From NCBI GenBank assembly GCA_963975495.1, contig CAXBID010000050.1, forward strand, positions 1 to 18,704: 18,704 nucleotides of DNA, written 5' to 3'. The notes below the pieces were generated by a model that was not told the origin of the DNA, did not search any database, and saw only the letters and a list, made by a program, of their open reading frames with translations. The translations under genes were made by a program, and so were the position numbers. Position 1 is the first letter of the stretch; every line of letters starts with the position of its first letter. The DNA comes from CAXBID01 sp963975495. GTDB taxonomy: Bacteria; Bacteroidota; Bacteroidia; Flavobacteriales; Flavobacteriaceae. This document shows positions 1 to 8,404 of the stretch, piece by piece.

Positions 1-767
1 AAATTATTGCTTCCACTTCCGTAATAATCATAGGTTAAACAGTTATCAACTTGAATAGTGCCTCCTCCTTGATTGCTTAATGTAGTAGTTATGTTATTTC
101 CATAGTAATTGCTTGTGAAAATAGAGTTGCTAATGTTTAATAATGAAGACGCGTAATTGTAAATACCAACCCCTGCATAATATCCAAAAACATTATTGCT
201 GAATAACAAAGTATCTGTCATATAAAAGTAAAGGGCACTAGATAAAATGATATTATTGGTTATCAATACGTTTGATGTATTGGTATAAATAGTAATAGAG
301 CTTCTAATAATATTACCTTGAAATAATACATTATTAAAAGTGTCTGTGCTACCCAAATAAATTCCAGAAGTAATATCATTATCAAAAAAAGACACATCGG
401 TAATGATGGAAGTGTTGGCTGACTCTTGAATATCACTTATTTTTAAACCTTTAACAGTTGTGTTTGATGCTCCAGCATCTAAATAAATTCTCCCAACTTC
501 AGATTTATAACTGGCATCGCCATTGGAGCGGCCAATAATAGTAAGGCCTTTGTTTATGGTTATCTCGCCATAACTGGTGGCGCTTTGTTGTACGTAAATG
601 ATATCGCCATTTGCGGCGGCATCAATAGCAGCTTGTAAATCTGTAAAGTCTGCCGATGTATTGGCGTTGTTGTTTACGGTGTGTGTGGTTTGGGCAAAAG
701 CGCAAACAGAACTTAGTAAAAAGCATATAATGAATGACTTTTTAGTTTTTAAAATAAAATTTTTCAT
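1..767 (-). CDS. Secreted parallel beta-helix protein, partial (C-terminus outside window)
   Basis: The reading frame is open for 255 codons from ATG at 767 to the window edge, so the C-terminus is missing. Residues 1-25 form a signal peptide (MKNFILKTKKSF, hydrophobic core, then CAFAQ before TTHTV), implying export. The next stretch (DFTDLQAAIDAAANGDIIYV) is the usual opening of pectate-lyase-like right-handed beta-helices. It is followed by Asn/Ile-rich rungs such as LFQGNIIRSS, VLITNNIIL and LLFSNNVFGYY, with regular N-N-x-hydrophobic spacing. No catalytic residues can be identified, so it could be a polysaccharide-binding or adhesion protein rather than an enzyme. A T9SS sorting domain may lie beyond the window. 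It is the last gene of the minus-strand surface block and is probably read from the palindrome promoter at 973-1020, which leaves an unusually long leader of about 200 nt. Confidence 0.85.
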   Translation of the reverse strand, partial: MKNFILKTKKSFIICFLLSSVCAFAQTTHTVNNNANTSADFTDLQAAIDAAANGDIIYVQQSATSYGEITINKGLTIIGRSNGDASYKSEVGRIYLDAGASNTTVKGLKISDIQESANTSIITDVSFFDNDITSGIYLGSTDTFNNVLFQGNIIRSSITIYTNTSNVLITNNIILSSALYFYMTDTLLFSNNVFGYYAGVGIYNYASSLLNISNSIFTSNYYGNNITTTLSNQGGGTIQVDNCLTYDYYGSGSNN

Positions 768-972
768 GATTTTTGATTTTAATAGATTAATTAATTTTTA
801 CTTAAAACAAGACATAGGTTGGTTATGTTAGAAACAACAAGTGTCATTTCTAAGGAATGGGTTTGAGGCGATTTTTAAAAAGAATAACTCAACAAAAAGG
901 TTTTTTTGAAAAGCTTTGTAAGTAACTACGACGTGTTTTTCATGAGTTTTAATGTATTGATTAATAGCATAG
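768..972 (-). other. Long 5' leader of the beta-helix gene with a vestigial start
   Basis: This stretch lies between the -7 box (973-980) and the ATG at 767. At 943-926 there is an ATG followed by four codons and a stop (MKNTS). It sits 63 bp below the palindrome core, the distance at which sister genes have their true start. The bases just before it (GCTATTAATCAATACATTAAAAC) resemble both the LRR-gene leader and the sequence just before the ATG at 767. This suggests a decayed gene start followed by a new gene, as at 8472. No other gene or strong structure is visible. Confidence 0.45.
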
Positions 973-1020
973 TAAACATACAATAAGATGTTGTACCAAA
1001 AAATCCCCAGTACTGGGGAT
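973..1020 (-). promoter_or_regulatory. Promoter with CCCAGTACTGGG palindrome (site 1)
   Basis: A perfect 18-bp palindrome ATCCCCAGTACTGGGGAT occupies 1003-1020. Exactly 25 bp below its CCC/GGG core lies TATGTTTA (980-973, minus strand), a near match to the flavobacterial TAnnTTTG -7 box. TTTTG occurs in the -33 region between them. Direction and spacing match five other promoters in the window. It likely drives the beta-helix gene. Confidence 0.75.
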
Positions 1021-1062
1021 ATTTATGTTTTTGGTCGAAAACTTTATCGTTTAACGGTTAGC
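1021..1062 (-). repeat. Conserved block upstream of palindrome, copy 1
   Basis: This is a copy of the roughly 40-bp block that directly precedes the palindrome in four promoters. It keeps the GGTCGAAAA and TTTATCG parts but has diverged after them (TTTAACGG where others have ATGAAYGG). It ends close to the LRR gene stop codon. Confidence 0.6.
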
Positions 1063-1069
1063 TTTTAAC

Positions 1070-4000
1070 TTATTGCTTAATAATACGTTTAGTTATTATG
1101 GTATTATCTAATACTATTTTTAGCAAATATATTCCAGAGTTTAAATTCCGCATATTAATTACAGAAGTTTCAGGGTTTAGTTTTTCTTTTAAAACCAAAC
1201 GCCCACTCATATCATATAAACTAGCTTCGGCTTTGTTAGAATTGTTCAGTTTTATATTTAGGGTGTTTTTAGTTGGGTTGGGGTAAATGTTTATATCATT
1301 AATGGCCAATTCCTCTGTGCTTAAAGCTGCATCAATAAGTATAGTTATATTGGCTCTGTTTATGGTTAGGTCAGGAAGCAAGTCGTTTGTTATTTCGCAA
1401 TAATAAACACCACTATCCGATTCTTGTGCATTAACAATAGTATAACTTATGGCATTTGCTCCATTTATTGCAACATTATCTTTATACCATTGGTACTCAT
1501 CTCCAGCACCTTTTGATAAAACGGCTTTGTTAAGACTGGTATCATCTATATTTAAAATGATATCAGAACCTGGTGCAAACTCTAAATTTTGTGCTATATC
1601 CTTGGTGCGTTGTGGCGAGTAAGTTAGACTTGTATAATTGTTAGCCATTACTAATGGTTCTAAATCACTAAAATTAAAAAAATTATCTTGAATTTGAAGA
1701 TTGGAATTGCCTATGGCATCTATAAATGCTTGCGGAATAGCACCCTCAAACTCATTTCTATACGCTAATACATCACTAATGCCAGCCAATTCAGCAGGTA
1801 GTGTTCCAGTTAAGCCACACTCAACAATACGCAGTCTTAACAATTTAGGTAGATTAAAGAGTTCTGGTTGTAAAGGTTGTGTTAAAGGTATTTGTGTTAG
1901 GTTTAGCCATTCTAAGTCTTGCAGGTTAGCGATTTCTGGAGGAATGCCATTCGATAATAACAGTTGTTTAGATTGTTGCCCACCTAATATTAACATTTTT
2001 AGTTTTGTAAGTGTCCATATTTCTGCGGGTATTTCACCAAAAATATTATTGTTTATAATGACTAATGTTTCCAATTCCGTTAAATCTCCAATTTCTGGCG
2101 GGATAATTCCAACTATGGAGCCGCTGCCATCATATAATTCCAAAGATATAACTCTATCTGTAATAGGGTCAAAACCAATTCCATAAGTAGTCCAATCATG
2201 TATAGGTTTGGTAATAGCCCATGGGGTGTCCCAATTAGCCCCATCAAAAGCGTTATAGATAGCTATTAGTGCATCGTAATCTGGGTGGTTTGATGGGATG
2301 TCTCCCAATCTAAAAAACTCACTCCTTAAAGTAAGTCCGGGAACTAGGGTGCTTGTTATTTCATAAAAATAGAACCATTTGTAATCATCTGATGAAGTGA
2401 TGGTTATATCAACACTGGTATTATTACCAATTGTCCCACCTTGGCTACCGTCTGCATTTATTCTAGACCAGGTAAGCGTATTTTGTGCCCCGCTTACACC
2501 TTCCGCAAACAATGTTGTACTGCCGCCAACAGCAACCGCTTCATTGTAAGGCTGGCCAATGTTTTTTTGTGGTGCATAAACAAAATTACTGCCTATTTTG
2601 GTTTGGTAGCTTGCAAATTCGTTTTCAAAATCTCCAAACTGAAATTTATTGTTATCAATATAAAAGTCTGTTAAATTATTTAGACCAGTTAAATCCGGAA
2701 TATTTCCTTCTAATTGGTTATAACTTAGAAGTGCCCATTCTAAATTTGTGCAATTTTGTAGTGATGTAGGAATGTTGCCAGTTAACCCATTAGTTTGGAA
2801 TAGAATCAATTGACGAAGCTTAGTTAAATCACCAATGCTTGAAGGAATTTCGCCCGATAAATTTGCGCCTTGAATCCAAAAAACCTCAAGTTCGGTTAAA
2901 TCTGTAAGTTCAGAGGGAATAGATCCAATAACATTGTTGTTAGTAAGATTAATACCAGTTACTCTTCCATTGGTTTCTGTAATGCCAAACCAAGTAGAAA
3001 TTGGTTTAGTTGTATTTAACCAATTGGTGTTGTTTGTCCAAGTATCGCCGTTTGTGCTGTTGTATATTGTTACTAACGCATTATAGTCTGGGCTCTCAGT
3101 AGGCGGTATGCCCACCTCATACGTTCCTACAACATAACTTAAATTAAAAACTAATGTATTAAATGCAATGCAATCGTAGATACCAAGTTGGTTTGCTGTG
3201 ATATTCGAAATTTGGAAATTGGGTTGTGTAGTATCTGTTATATTGGGGTTTGAATTTATATCAATAGGTGTGCCATTAAAGTACCATTGGTATATGGTAT
3301 TTTCTCCTGAGATTAATTCTGAAGTAAAATCCACATTATCTCCAATACTTATTAATTTAGTTGTAATGGTTGTATTAATTGCTTTCTGTGGCGAGTAAAC
3401 ATAACCAACACCTAACTTGTTTTGATAATTAGTGAAAGAAGGTTCTAGATCTCCAAATTGAAAGTTATTGTTATTTATATAAACATAATTTAGGTTGTTA
3501 TTGGCAGAAATATCGGGAAAAATTCCACTTAAATTATTATGATAAAGAGCAAGTCCAGCCAGCTGATTGAGGTTGGTTATGGATTGTGGAATAGCGCCTG
3601 TAAGGTTATTGCCTCCAAGTTCTAAATTAAAAAGATTGGAAAAATTTCCAATTTCATCGGGGATTTCACCAGTTAAATTGTTATTGTTTAAATACATAGC
3701 TGTAACCCTAGTGTTGCCATCGCCACGCAATGTTCCTAAACCGTACCATGTGTTAATTGGAGCATCGGTAAGCCAGTTGGTATTATTTGTCCAGTTGTCG
3801 CCATCGGTAGCATTATAAAAAGCTACCAAATCATTGTATTCTGGGTGTAAGGTGTTAACCCTGTTTAGGGTATGTATCGCTGTTCTTAATGTAAGTCCAG
3901 TAATGGTTGAATTAAAAGCATAACATTGATAAACCCCCATTTCGTTTAGCTGTACGTTTTGCAGTTCTAAAGATGTAGTAGTGGCACCGTTTATAGCGTT

Positions 4001-5080
4001 TCCATCCAGATACCATTGGTGAAAGGTGTTCGTGCCACTAACAGGAGCAGCGTTAAGCGTTATGTTGTCTCCAATATTTAGTGTCTGTTCTGTTATAAAG
4101 TTTTCATCGGGGTTTTTTTGGGGCGCATATATAAATTGAGCTAAGTTTGTCTGATAAAAATTGAAATCAGTCTCAAAATCTCCAAATTGAAAGTTGTTGT
4201 TTTCAATTCTCAACTCATTTAAGTTTGGTAAACTAGTTAGTTCTGTTGGTATTAAACCCGTCATATTATTGTCTTGCACATTAATTCTGAAGAGGTTTGT
4301 ATTGTTAGCTAGTTCTAAAGGTATACTTCCAGATAGGTTATTACCTTGAAGATATAATGAAGACAAGTTTGTCATATTTCCAATTTCAGAAGGAATAGCA
4401 CTTGATACTCCAGAACTTCTTAAATCTAGGTCTATTAAATTTGATAATTGACCAAAGGTTGAGGGTATAGCGCCTGAGAATTGATTGTTACCTAAAGCCA
4501 ATATTGTTAAATTTGATAAATTCCCTAACTCTGGAGGCAGAGCACCAGTTAAAAAATTTGTATGAAGTGAAAGAAAGGTAAGACTTGAGAAGTTACCAAT
4601 TTCACTTGATATATTTCCGCTTAATTGATTACTGCCTAAATTTAATACTTGTAAATTATTAAGTAATTGATATTCTGACGGTATATTTCCTATTAAGTTA
4701 TTACCAAAGAGGCTTATTCTAAATAGATTATTGATGTTCGCTAATTGAGAAGGTAGAACTCCTCCAATGTTATTTTGGTCAAGAACTAAATCTACCAAAA
4801 ATTCAAGATTTTGTAATTGTCCTGACAAGGTTCCGCTAAGGTTATTATCCTGAATCCAAATAGCACTAACGTGCTCTTCCCCATTAGAAAACACAGTAGT
4901 AATACCAAACCAAGTAGATACTGGAGTTGCAGTATTCCAATTGGTGTTATTTGTCCAATTATCTCCATTTGTGGCATTATAAAAGGCAATTAAAGCATCC
5001 CGTTCACTTTGTGGTACTTGCGAAAAGATGCTGTAGGTGCTCAAGAGGGCTACGGTAAAAAAAAGTAATAATCGTTTCAT
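1070..5080 (-). CDS. Giant T9SS-secreted leucine-rich-repeat / Ig-like surface protein
   Basis: This 1336-residue protein has a signal peptide (MKRLLLFFTVALLSTYSIFSQ) and four tandem modules starting near residues 24, 412, 661 and 931. Each module opens with a plant-type LRR cap ([DE]ALxxxYNATNGDNWTNNTNW in modules 1-3, degenerate in 4). LRRs of the LxxLxLxxNNLxGxIPxEIGNL type follow, about nine or ten in module 1 and three to five in the others. Then comes a junction of the form FxFGDfE...Y.PQk, and an Ig-like domain ending QWYxxGxxI...GxYxC. Residues from about 1261 form a type A sorting domain (INIYPNPTKNTLNIKL ... SGIYLLKIV ... IIKQ), so T9SS export with C-terminal cleavage and surface attachment or release is expected. 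The likely role is adhesion or ligand binding; no enzyme motif is visible. The gene is monocistronic behind the site 2 promoter, with its ATG 69 bp below the palindrome core. Confidence 0.93.
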   Translation of the reverse strand: MKRLLLFFTVALLSTYSIFSQVPQSERDALIAFYNATNGDNWTNNTNWNTATPVSTWFGITTVFSNGEEHVSAIWIQDNNLSGTLSGQLQNLEFLVDLVLDQNNIGGVLPSQLANINNLFRISLFGNNLIGNIPSEYQLLNNLQVLNLGSNQLSGNISSEIGNFSSLTFLSLHTNFLTGALPPELGNLSNLTILALGNNQFSGAIPSTFGQLSNLIDLDLRSSGVSSAIPSEIGNMTNLSSLYLQGNNLSGSIPLELANNTNLFRINVQDNNMTGLIPTELTSLPNLNELRIENNNFQFGDFETDFNFYQTNLAQFIYAPQKNPDENFITEQTLNIGDNITLNAAPVSGTNTFHQWYLDGNAINGATTTSLELQNVQLNEMGVYQCYAFNSTITGLTLRTAIHTLNRVNTLHPEYNDLVAFYNATDGDNWTNNTNWLTDAPINTWYGLGTLRGDGNTRVTAMYLNNNNLTGEIPDEIGNFSNLFNLELGGNNLTGAIPQSITNLNQLAGLALYHNNLSGIFPDISANNNLNYVYINNNNFQFGDLEPSFTNYQNKLGVGYVYSPQKAINTTITTKLISIGDNVDFTSELISGENTIYQWYFNGTPIDINSNPNITDTTQPNFQISNITANQLGIYDCIAFNTLVFNLSYVVGTYEVGIPPTESPDYNALVTIYNSTNGDTWTNNTNWLNTTKPISTWFGITETNGRVTGINLTNNNVIGSIPSELTDLTELEVFWIQGANLSGEIPSSIGDLTKLRQLILFQTNGLTGNIPTSLQNCTNLEWALLSYNQLEGNIPDLTGLNNLTDFYIDNNKFQFGDFENEFASYQTKIGSNFVYAPQKNIGQPYNEAVAVGGSTTLFAEGVSGAQNTLTWSRINADGSQGGTIGNNTSVDITITSSDDYKWFYFYEITSTLVPGLTLRSEFFRLGDIPSNHPDYDALIAIYNAFDGANWDTPWAITKPIHDWTTYGIGFDPITDRVISLELYDGSGSIVGIIPPEIGDLTELETLVIINNNIFGEIPAEIWTLTKLKMLILGGQQSKQLLLSNGIPPEIANLQDLEWLNLTQIPLTQPLQPELFNLPKLLRLRIVECGLTGTLPAELAGISDVLAYRNEFEGAIPQAFIDAIGNSNLQIQDNFFNFSDLEPLVMANNYTSLTYSPQRTKDIAQNLEFAPGSDIILNIDDTSLNKAVLSKGAGDEYQWYKDNVAINGANAISYTIVNAQESDSGVYYCEITNDLLPDLTINRANITILIDAALSTEELAINDINIYPNPTKNTLNIKLNNSNKAEASLYDMSGRLVLKEKLNPETSVINMRNLNSGIYLLKIVLDNTIITKRIIKQ

Positions 5081-5115
5081 AACGAGAGGGTTTTAAAGAT
5101 TAATTAATAGCTTCT

Positions 5116-5163
5116 CAAACTTACGGAACGCTTTAAAGCCAAAAAATCCCCAGTACTGGGGAT
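5116..5163 (-). promoter_or_regulatory. Promoter of the LRR gene with palindrome (site 2)
   Basis: A perfect 18-bp palindrome ATCCCCAGTACTGGGGAT lies at 5146-5163. On the minus strand TTTTTTGG provides a -33 element and TAAGTTTG (5123-5116) is a full TAnnTTTG -7 match, exactly 25 bp below the GGG core. The predicted start point lies about 30 nt before the ATG at 5080. This is the best-formed copy of the set and the source or sister of the copy at 8509-8556. Confidence 0.85.
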
Positions 5164-5205
5164 ATTTAGGTTTTTGGTCGAAAAGTTTATCGATGAATGG
5201 TTGGT
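5164..5205 (-). repeat. Conserved block upstream of palindrome, copy 2
   Basis: On the minus strand the block reads ATTCATCGATAAACTTTTCG and continues ACCAAAAACC into the palindrome. It contains TCGA half-sites 8 bp apart (TCGATAAACTTTTCGA). Four promoters of exported genes carry it (also 1021-1062, 7045-7086 and 8557-8598), but the promoters at 11816 and 14949 do not. It could be an UP-like element or a second regulator's operator, or simply a relic of promoter duplication. Confidence 0.65.
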
Positions 5206-6774
5206 TTATTCCTTAATGATGCGTCTATTGGTAGTCCCGCTTTTTGAATATAGCCTTAGGATATAAATGCCCTTTGAAAGTCCTGAAATATCCAAGGTTT
5301 TGTTTGGCAATTCAATTTTCGATACCAACTTGCCAGTTATATCAATGATGTCAATAGTCTCTATTTCGATATCTGACTCTATATTTACTTGATTGGAAGC
5401 AGGAACAGGAAACACTTTTAAATTTGTTTTTTTTACCAATGAAGTAACAGATAACGTACTTTTATCCACTTTAAATAACCAAAAATCAGTACTGCCTACG
5501 GGTGCTTCGGTATTATCCCCAGAAAGGGAATCTACGTTACTTGCAATTACAAAATTGCCATCACTGGTAATTAAGATACTTTCTGGGTATTCAGTTGAGT
5601 CTGTGCCAAAAGTTTTATCCCCTGTAACATTGCCAGTTGCATCTAGTTCTACAACCCAAATGTCATTGCTTATGCTATTCTCAGTCTTATCACCTGAAAT
5701 ATTTGACAAAGATTCTGCTCCAACAATATAGCCGCCTCCAGTTTTTTCTGCCAAAAAAGGTGTGTAATCATCATCATTACCACCAATACTATTTTGCCAT
5801 TGTATAGTCCCGGCATTATTAATTTTTATTAGCCACAAATCATATCCACCGTTGGATGCTTCGGTTTTTTCTCCACCAATGCCAGAATTATTTTCTCCAC
5901 TAATAAGGTAACCGCTATCTGAAGTGCGTATGATATCAAAGTTGTATGAGAAGGATCCTGAAGTACCACCAAAAGTTTTTTGCCAATCAATTGTGTTTGT
6001 GTTGCTTATTTTAATGATCCAATAGTCTTCATCGCCTCGTGTGGCTTCTGTTTTATTGCCAGAAACTCCTGAACTAGACGTACCACTGATAATATAACCA
6101 CCATCTGGGGTCAGTCTCAGTTTTCCCAAAATTTCATCTTCGCTTCCACCAAATGTTTTATCCCAGATAATGCTGCCAGTACTAGTGGTTTTAACAACCC
6201 AATAGTCAACACCTCCATTAGAGGCTTCTCCCTTGTTTCCAGATATATTTGAACCTGAACTTCCACCTATAAGCAAATCTCCAGATGTGGTTTCCACGAT
6301 GCTTTCAGGATAATCTTCTAAATCACCACCAATGGTTTTGTCCCAAACAATGGTGCCGGTGCTATTTATCTTGACTATCCAAAAATCATAATCACCTTTT
6401 GAGTTTTCGGTTTTATCTCCCGATACGTTCGAGTTTGATATACCAACAATAGCAAAGCCTCCATCGTTGGTTTCAACAGCCGAAGCTGCATAATCTTCAT
6501 TACTACCACCTATGGTTTTCTCCCATTGCACTACACCTAAATTATTGGTTTTTACAATCCAAAAATCAGCATCACCTTTCGAATCTTCAGTTTTATCGCC
6601 AGAAATATTAGATTGGGACTCACCTACAATTAAAAAGCCACCATCCGAGGTATTAATCATGTTTTCAGCAAAATCAAAATTATTACCACCAATAGTATTT
6701 TGCCACAGTATTTGGGCATTTAGATTGAAAATTAAAAAAAGTGACAGTGTGATAAAGAGTAGAAATGATTTCAT
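5206..6774 (-). CDS. T9SS-secreted seven-repeat beta-propeller-like protein
   Basis: The start chosen is ATG at 6774, giving 522 residues, because a clean signal peptide begins there (MKSFLLFITLSLFLIFNLNA, then QILWQN). An ATG at 6813 is in frame but lies in an inserted element. The mature part holds seven repeats of about 55-60 residues. Each has W(d/q)KTxGGsxxDy, DGGfxIxGxSxSnxSGdKTE and DyWIVKi, and seven copies of the SGdKTE-like segment can be counted, which fits a seven-bladed propeller. The C-terminal 75 residues are a type A sorting domain (LKVFPVPASNQVNIES ... LSKGIYILRLY ... RRIIKE). It is predicted to be exported by the T9SS and bound to, or shed from, the surface; ligand unknown. 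Expression probably comes from the site 3 promoter at 6997-7044, now separated from the gene by a MITE-like insertion. Confidence 0.88.
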   Translation of the reverse strand: MKSFLLFITLSLFLIFNLNAQILWQNTIGGNNFDFAENMINTSDGGFLIVGESQSNISGDKTEDSKGDADFWIVKTNNLGVVQWEKTIGGSNEDYAASAVETNDGGFAIVGISNSNVSGDKTENSKGDYDFWIVKINSTGTIVWDKTIGGDLEDYPESIVETTSGDLLIGGSSGSNISGNKGEASNGGVDYWVVKTTSTGSIIWDKTFGGSEDEILGKLRLTPDGGYIISGTSSSGVSGNKTEATRGDEDYWIIKISNTNTIDWQKTFGGTSGSFSYNFDIIRTSDSGYLISGENNSGIGGEKTEASNGGYDLWLIKINNAGTIQWQNSIGGNDDDYTPFLAEKTGGGYIVGAESLSNISGDKTENSISNDIWVVELDATGNVTGDKTFGTDSTEYPESILITSDGNFVIASNVDSLSGDNTEAPVGSTDFWLFKVDKSTLSVTSLVKKTNLKVFPVPASNQVNIESDIEIETIDIIDITGKLVSKIELPNKTLDISGLSKGIYILRLYSKSGTTNRRIIKE

Positions 6775-6788
6775 AAAAAGAGTTTTAG

Positions 6789-6984
6789 TATGGGTTAATA
6801 TTGTACATGACAAAAAAATTAAAATGGTATATAAACGTCATAATTTCAGCATATTACGTCTTATCTGTTGCGTAGACCTCACAGGTTTATCCCGAAGCGT
6901 CCTGTGAGGTCTTTGTAATCCTGAAAATTGCAAATAAGTTATATTACTCAAAATAAATTTTGTCATGTTCTTATATGGGTTAAT
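6789..6984. mobile_element. MITE-like element in the propeller-gene leader, with 11-bp target duplication
   Basis: The 11-bp direct repeat TATGGGTTAAT at 6789-6799 and 6974-6984 brackets 174 bp. The element ends are inverted repeats (ACATGACAAAA at 6805-6815, TTTTGTCATGT at 6958-6968). Its centre holds a perfect 11-bp stem, GACCTCACAGG (6875-6885) and CCTGTGAGGTC (6901-6911), with a 15-nt loop; I recall this hairpin as widespread in Flavobacteriia. No ORF of note is inside, so it would need a transposase in trans. The same terminal sequence bounds the element at 15298-15423. Confidence 0.75.
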
Positions 6985-6996
6985 TAAAAGTTAAAT

Positions 6997-7044
6997 CAAA
7001 ATTAGGGAACTGTAATCTATGTGGAAATACCCAATACTGGGGAT
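6997..7044 (-). promoter_or_regulatory. Promoter of the propeller gene with palindrome (site 3)
   Basis: The core CCC-AATACT-GGG is at 7030-7041. TAATTTTG, a full TAnnTTTG match, lies at 7004-6997 on the minus strand, exactly 25 bp below the core. Unlike the other five it lacks TTG in the -33 region (TATTTCC), so it may depend more on an activator. After removal of the MITE and one target copy (185 bp), the core-to-ATG distance is 71 bp, matching 69 and 70 bp at sites 2 and 4. Confidence 0.75.
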
Positions 7045-7086
7045 ATTGATGTTATTGGTCGAAAAGTTTATCGATGAATGGTTGAT
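7045..7086 (-). repeat. Conserved block upstream of palindrome, copy 3
   Basis: Nearly identical to the 5164-5205 block (GGTCGAAAAGTTTATCGATG and then AATGGTTG on the plus strand). The remaining bases to the stop codon at 7128 show nothing recognisable. Confidence 0.6.
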
Positions 7087-7127
7087 TGTTGAAAAATCAT
7101 CAAAAGCTTTCGTGGAATTTAATAGGA

Positions 7128-7856
7128 TTAATCAACCAAAGTTAAATCAGTTTCAAAAGTAGTATTGCCATCAACTTCAGCATATGTTAATTTATTTCTT
7201 ACTTTATTGAATGTGAGAGATACGTCGTTACCATTGTCTCGAAGTAGTATCTGGTTACCATTTTGCGTATATGTTCCATTAAAATTAAGTACTTCTCCAG
7301 CTCCTCCACCAATACTATAAGCCACTATTTCTGAACCCGTCCATCGATTATTGTCATCAAGTGTTATGTTAATGTTTGACTTATAGTCTCTAATGCCATC
7401 TCTAAAAGTAACAGATGTACCAAAATAGCTACCAATAGCATTTTCTGGATAAATAATTCTGCTAGCGGTTTTTGCATGTAATGCATAAGGGACACTTAAC
7501 AATTGACTTGTACCAGTAATGGTATAATTTGTACCGCCAGTAGGGTCGGTTTCTGTTTTAATAAAATAATTATCGCTCGACCAATCTATATCGTTAAAAA
7601 TATCTGAAGAAGTTCCTGTACCAATTTCTATGCTTACCAAACCATTTGCGTTGGTAGATTGTGAATGGGTTTCTGTGTAAACCGCAGTACCATTAATGGA
7701 TGTTTTTAAAATACTTATTTGCATACCAATAGTAGTATTGGCTACAAGGTTATTATTTGCATCTCTTATAACAGCTTGGTAACTGAATTTCTCTGGAGCC
7801 TGAGCAAAAATATTCGTTAGAACTAATAATGCTATACTTGTAAATGTATTTTTCAT
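7128..7856 (-). CDS. Exported protein with flavobacterial beta-sandwich-type N-terminus
   Basis: The protein has 242 residues. It starts with a short signal peptide (MKNTFTSIALLVLTNIFAQ) followed by APEKFSYQAVIRDANNNLVA. This opening, together with GTxVYTETHSQSTNANGLVSIEIGTG and TSQLLSVPYALHAKTA, is a widespread Bacteroidota secreted-protein module of unknown function (roughly residues 20-130). The rest (about 135-242) is a beta-rich domain with NGTYTQNGNQILL and TFETDLTLVD that I do not recognise. There is no T9SS sorting domain, so it probably stays periplasmic or associates with the outer membrane. It begins 4 bp after the preceding gene ends, so the two are co-transcribed and probably translationally coupled. 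Homologues of the two modules often occur next to each other in this phylum (recalled, not checked). Confidence 0.82.
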   Translation of the reverse strand: MKNTFTSIALLVLTNIFAQAPEKFSYQAVIRDANNNLVANTTIGMQISILKTSINGTAVYTETHSQSTNANGLVSIEIGTGTSSDIFNDIDWSSDNYFIKTETDPTGGTNYTITGTSQLLSVPYALHAKTASRIIYPENAIGSYFGTSVTFRDGIRDYKSNINITLDDNNRWTGSEIVAYSIGGGAGEVLNFNGTYTQNGNQILLRDNGNDVSLTFNKVRNKLTYAEVDGNTTFETDLTLVD

Positions 7857-7860
7857 AGAA

Positions 7861-8343
7861 TTAATTTTTAATGATTTTGAAAGTTTTTATAACCATGTTG
7901 TCTTCTAAAATATTTAAATAATAAATGGCACTATTTAATCTTTCCATATTTATGGTCTCATTTATATCTAAATTCTTTTTGGTTTCCAATATTTTACCAT
8001 CAGCACCAAACAGTTGATAATCGAGTTTAACATTGTTACTTTGATTAAAAGATAGCATAAGATAATCTGTTGTTGGATTCGGAAAAGCGGAAACCTGAAG
8101 ATTTATGCTTTTGTAATTTTCTAAACTTAAGCTATTGGAAATTTCATAAGCCTGTTGTATGCCCTGAGAAACAGTATAAGTTCCATCAGAATTTTCATTA
8201 AACACTAATTGGCCTAAGGAATACTCAATGGTTCCACCGCTTCCTGTTGCATTTCCGCCAGACGTGTATGTGCTTTCTTGGGCTTGGGCAGTTCCTATAT
8301 AAAGAAAGGAAATAAGAAGTAGTGTGTTTTTAAATTTTCCCAT
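7861..8343 (-). CDS. Small T9SS-secreted protein, first gene of the two-gene pair
   Basis: ATG at 8343 is preferred over the upstream in-frame ATG at 8415 because it opens a signal peptide (MGKFKNTLLLISFLYIGTAQ, then AQEST), giving 160 residues. The mature N-terminus (TSGGNATGSGGTIEYSLGQL ... YTVSQGIQQAYEIS) is a common Bacteroidota module found before sorting domains. The C-terminal 75 residues are a type A sorting domain (VSAFPNPTTDYLMLSF ... LNSAIYYLNIL ... FKIIKN). Function is unknown; T9SS surface delivery is likely. It follows a vestigial gene stub (8405-8472) under the site 4 promoter, leaving a leader of about 160 nt. The next gene starts 4 bp after its stop. Confidence 0.85.
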   Translation of the reverse strand: MGKFKNTLLLISFLYIGTAQAQESTYTSGGNATGSGGTIEYSLGQLVFNENSDGTYTVSQGIQQAYEISNSLSLENYKSINLQVSAFPNPTTDYLMLSFNQSNNVKLDYQLFGADGKILETKKNLDINETINMERLNSAIYYLNILEDNMVIKTFKIIKN

Positions 8344-8404
8344 AATATTTAATTGCTTTTTATGAATTTTGTTTAGTAACATGGTACAAAGTGAAGGTTT
8401 CAGC

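Noticed and set aside
1003..1020. CCCAGTACTGGG palindrome as a transcription terminator of the upstream gene
   Set aside because: It has no loop, only part of the copies have a T-run, and all copies keep a fixed distance to a downstream -7 box, which fits an operator better.
1701..2186. Plus-strand open frame of 161 codons inside the LRR gene
   Set aside because: It is the antisense shadow of repeated LRR codons, without a promoter, signal or recognisable domain.
6775..6813. Upstream in-frame ATG (6813) of the propeller gene
   Set aside because: It lies within the inserted element and would bury the signal peptide behind 13 unrelated residues.
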